Positions 6,669-7,844 of a stretch of DNA of 7,844 bases are shown one piece after another (the first letter of the stretch is position 1; each line of letters begins with the position of its first letter). This stretch comes from an uncultured Collinsella sp. (GTDB taxonomy: Bacteria > Actinomycetota > Coriobacteriia > Coriobacteriales > Coriobacteriaceae). The notes beneath the pieces were generated by a model, which saw nothing but the letters and a program-made list of their open reading frames with translations, did no database searches and was not told the origin of the DNA. The stretch covers positions 1-7,844 of the forward strand of contig CAADSV010000065.1 in assembly GCA_900751665.1 (NCBI GenBank), read 5' to 3'. The position numbers were made by a program, and so were the translations under genes.

Positions 6669-7844
6669 ATGAAGCTCGCGCTTGCACAGATCGATATGCG
6701 CCTGGGTGATATTGAGGGCATTTGCGGCCGCATCGAGGACCAGGCTCGTCTGGCCCACGAGCGCGGGGCGCGCGTGCTGTGCGTTCCGGCTCCGCTCTTT
6801 ATGGGCGCCATGCCCGGTGGCCTGGTGGGCGCTGCCGACTTTGAGCACGACGTGCTTGCCGGTTTGACTGGTGTCGCCGAGCGTATCCAGGAGCTTGACA
6901 TGATCTGCATCGTGCCCGCGGCGGTTTCGTTTGAGGGCCAGCCGCTGCTCGACTACATGATGCTCAAGGACGGTCATGTGGTGCCGGCGCGTTCGAGCAT
7001 TGCCCTGCAGCGTGGCGAGAACAACGACACACGTTGGGCGCCGCCGGTGTTCGACGTGGACGGCGTGCGCATCGCCGTGATTTTTGACTTGGACCGCGAA
7101 CTCGAGATGTTGCCGACCGGTGTTGACCTCATTGCGTATTTCCAATTCAACGCGTTTGACATGACCGACCGCGAGACTGCCGCCATTGCCGCCGTTCGCA
7201 GCGGCGCCTACCGCAAGATCGCATCCAAGCGCAGCGTGTGGTTTGCCTGCATGGCGCCGGTCGGTGCCTATGACGAGTCGGTGTATACCGGCGGTTCGTT
7301 TGTGCTCGACGACTGCGGTCGCGTGGTGGCCCAGGCGCCGTGCTTTGAGGAGAGCCTGCTGGTTCAGGAGATTCAGCGCGGCGTGATGCTCGATGCCCTG
7401 GAGGATCACGAACTGCCCGAGTTCCGTTCCGAGGAGTGGCTGTGGCAGGCGCTGGTGCTCGCCGTGCGCGACAACGCCCGAGCCCACGGTGCGTCGCGTG
7501 CTGTGGTGACACTCGAGGGTGACTTGCCGTCGTCCCTGCTGGCGGCGCTGGCCGTCGACGCTCTGGGCCCGCGCAATGTGATTGGCCTGGTGCTGGGGCG
7601 CAACCGTATCTTTACGCCGGCGCAGGAAGAGGCCGAGGCTGCCCGCTGTGCCGCTGTCCGCGCCATCGCCGAGCGTCTGCACATTCGCACCGTCGAGCGC
7701 GATGCACCGGATGCGGCGCGTGTGCTCGATCGCGACGTGTCGGCGGGCGATGCCGAGCGTCTGCGCTCGCGCACGTTGGGCCTCATGCTGGAGGACACGG
7801 CGCTCGAGCTGGGTGCGATGGCGCTGAGCCCGCTGTCCAAAACC
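6669..7844 (+). CDS. NAD+ synthetase (NadE)-like protein with degenerate active sites, 3'-truncated by the window edge
   Basis: The first 392 residues are visible and the frame is still open at the window end. The N-terminal part (1 to about 240) follows the nitrilase-fold glutaminase domain of glutamine-dependent NAD+ synthetase: it begins MKLALAQIDMRLGDIEG, and later has GVRIAVIFDLD and YTGGSFVLDDCGRVV. From about 255 it follows the NAD synthetase domain: VRDNARAHGASRAVV, then LLAALAVDALGPRNVIGLVL, and LGAMALSPLSKT at the position of the family's TxNKSE motif. Key residues are changed. In the glutaminase triad, Glu of FPE is A41, the Lys is S110 and the Cys of CED is D140. The ATP-binding loop SGGxDS reads EGDLPS (283-288), with P287 in place of the Asp. 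Known NadE enzymes condense nicotinate adenine dinucleotide, ATP and glutamine-derived ammonia; this protein probably cannot. The intact frame and coherent composition argue against recent decay, so a pseudoenzyme with a regulatory or binding role is my inference. Automatic annotation would likely call it nadE. The gene has its own ribosome binding site and follows a terminator. Confidence 0.85.
   Translation, partial: MKLALAQIDMRLGDIEGICGRIEDQARLAHERGARVLCVPAPLFMGAMPGGLVGAADFEHDVLAGLTGVAERIQELDMICIVPAAVSFEGQPLLDYMMLKDGHVVPARSSIALQRGENNDTRWAPPVFDVDGVRIAVIFDLDRELEMLPTGVDLIAYFQFNAFDMTDRETAAIAAVRSGAYRKIASKRSVWFACMAPVGAYDESVYTGGSFVLDDCGRVVAQAPCFEESLLVQEIQRGVMLDALEDHELPEFRSEEWLWQALVLAVRDNARAHGASRAVVTLEGDLPSSLLAALAVDALGPRNVIGLVLGRNRIFTPAQEEAEAARCAAVRAIAERLHIRTVERDAPDAARVLDRDVSAGDAERLRSRTLGLMLEDTALELGAMALSPLSKT

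Noticed and set aside
6432..7682. Long open frame (416 codons) on the minus strand opposite the NadE-like gene
   Set aside because: The plus strand carries a family-recognisable protein here; the minus-strand translation has no motif, spans the terminator and the end of the superoxide reductase gene, and has no ribosome binding site.

Overview
The window is GC-rich DNA from a strictly or mostly anaerobic bacterium. All four genes lie on the plus strand. The GC-rich codon use, an actinobacterial-looking DnaE, a SWIM/SNF2 protein and a superoxide-reductase-type desulfoferrodoxin together suggest a gut actinobacterium of the class Coriobacteriia, possibly a Collinsella relative. That placement is an inference from general resemblance, not from a search.

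Layout: (1) 2-2530 is the 3' two-thirds of dnaE, the catalytic alpha subunit of DNA polymerase III; its start and PHP domain lie upstream of the window. (2) After a 28-bp gap, probably in the same transcript, 2559-6023 encodes a complete 1154-residue SWIM zinc-finger/SNF2 ATPase. (3) A 165-bp intergenic stretch (6024-6188) holds a strong bulged hairpin just past the SNF2 stop, then a second nested inverted repeat in the leader of the next gene. (4) 6189-6551 encodes a 120-residue superoxide reductase that keeps all catalytic iron ligands but has lost the rubredoxin-like N-terminal iron site. (5) 6552-6668 contains an intrinsic terminator at 6597-6629. (6) 6669 to the window end is the first 392 codons of a NadE-like protein (nitrilase-type glutaminase plus NAD synthetase domain).

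The first two genes look like a DNA replication/DNA transaction operon. The superoxide reductase appears to be a monocistronic oxidative-stress gene bounded by hairpins on both sides. The last gene is the most unusual item. Its fold-level similarity to glutamine-dependent NAD+ synthetase is clear along its whole visible length, yet the Glu-Lys-Cys glutaminase triad and the SGGxDS ATP-binding loop are both replaced, while the reading frame is intact. It looks like a maintained pseudoenzyme paralogue rather than a working NAD+ synthetase. No mobile elements, CRISPR arrays, tRNAs or rRNAs were seen.
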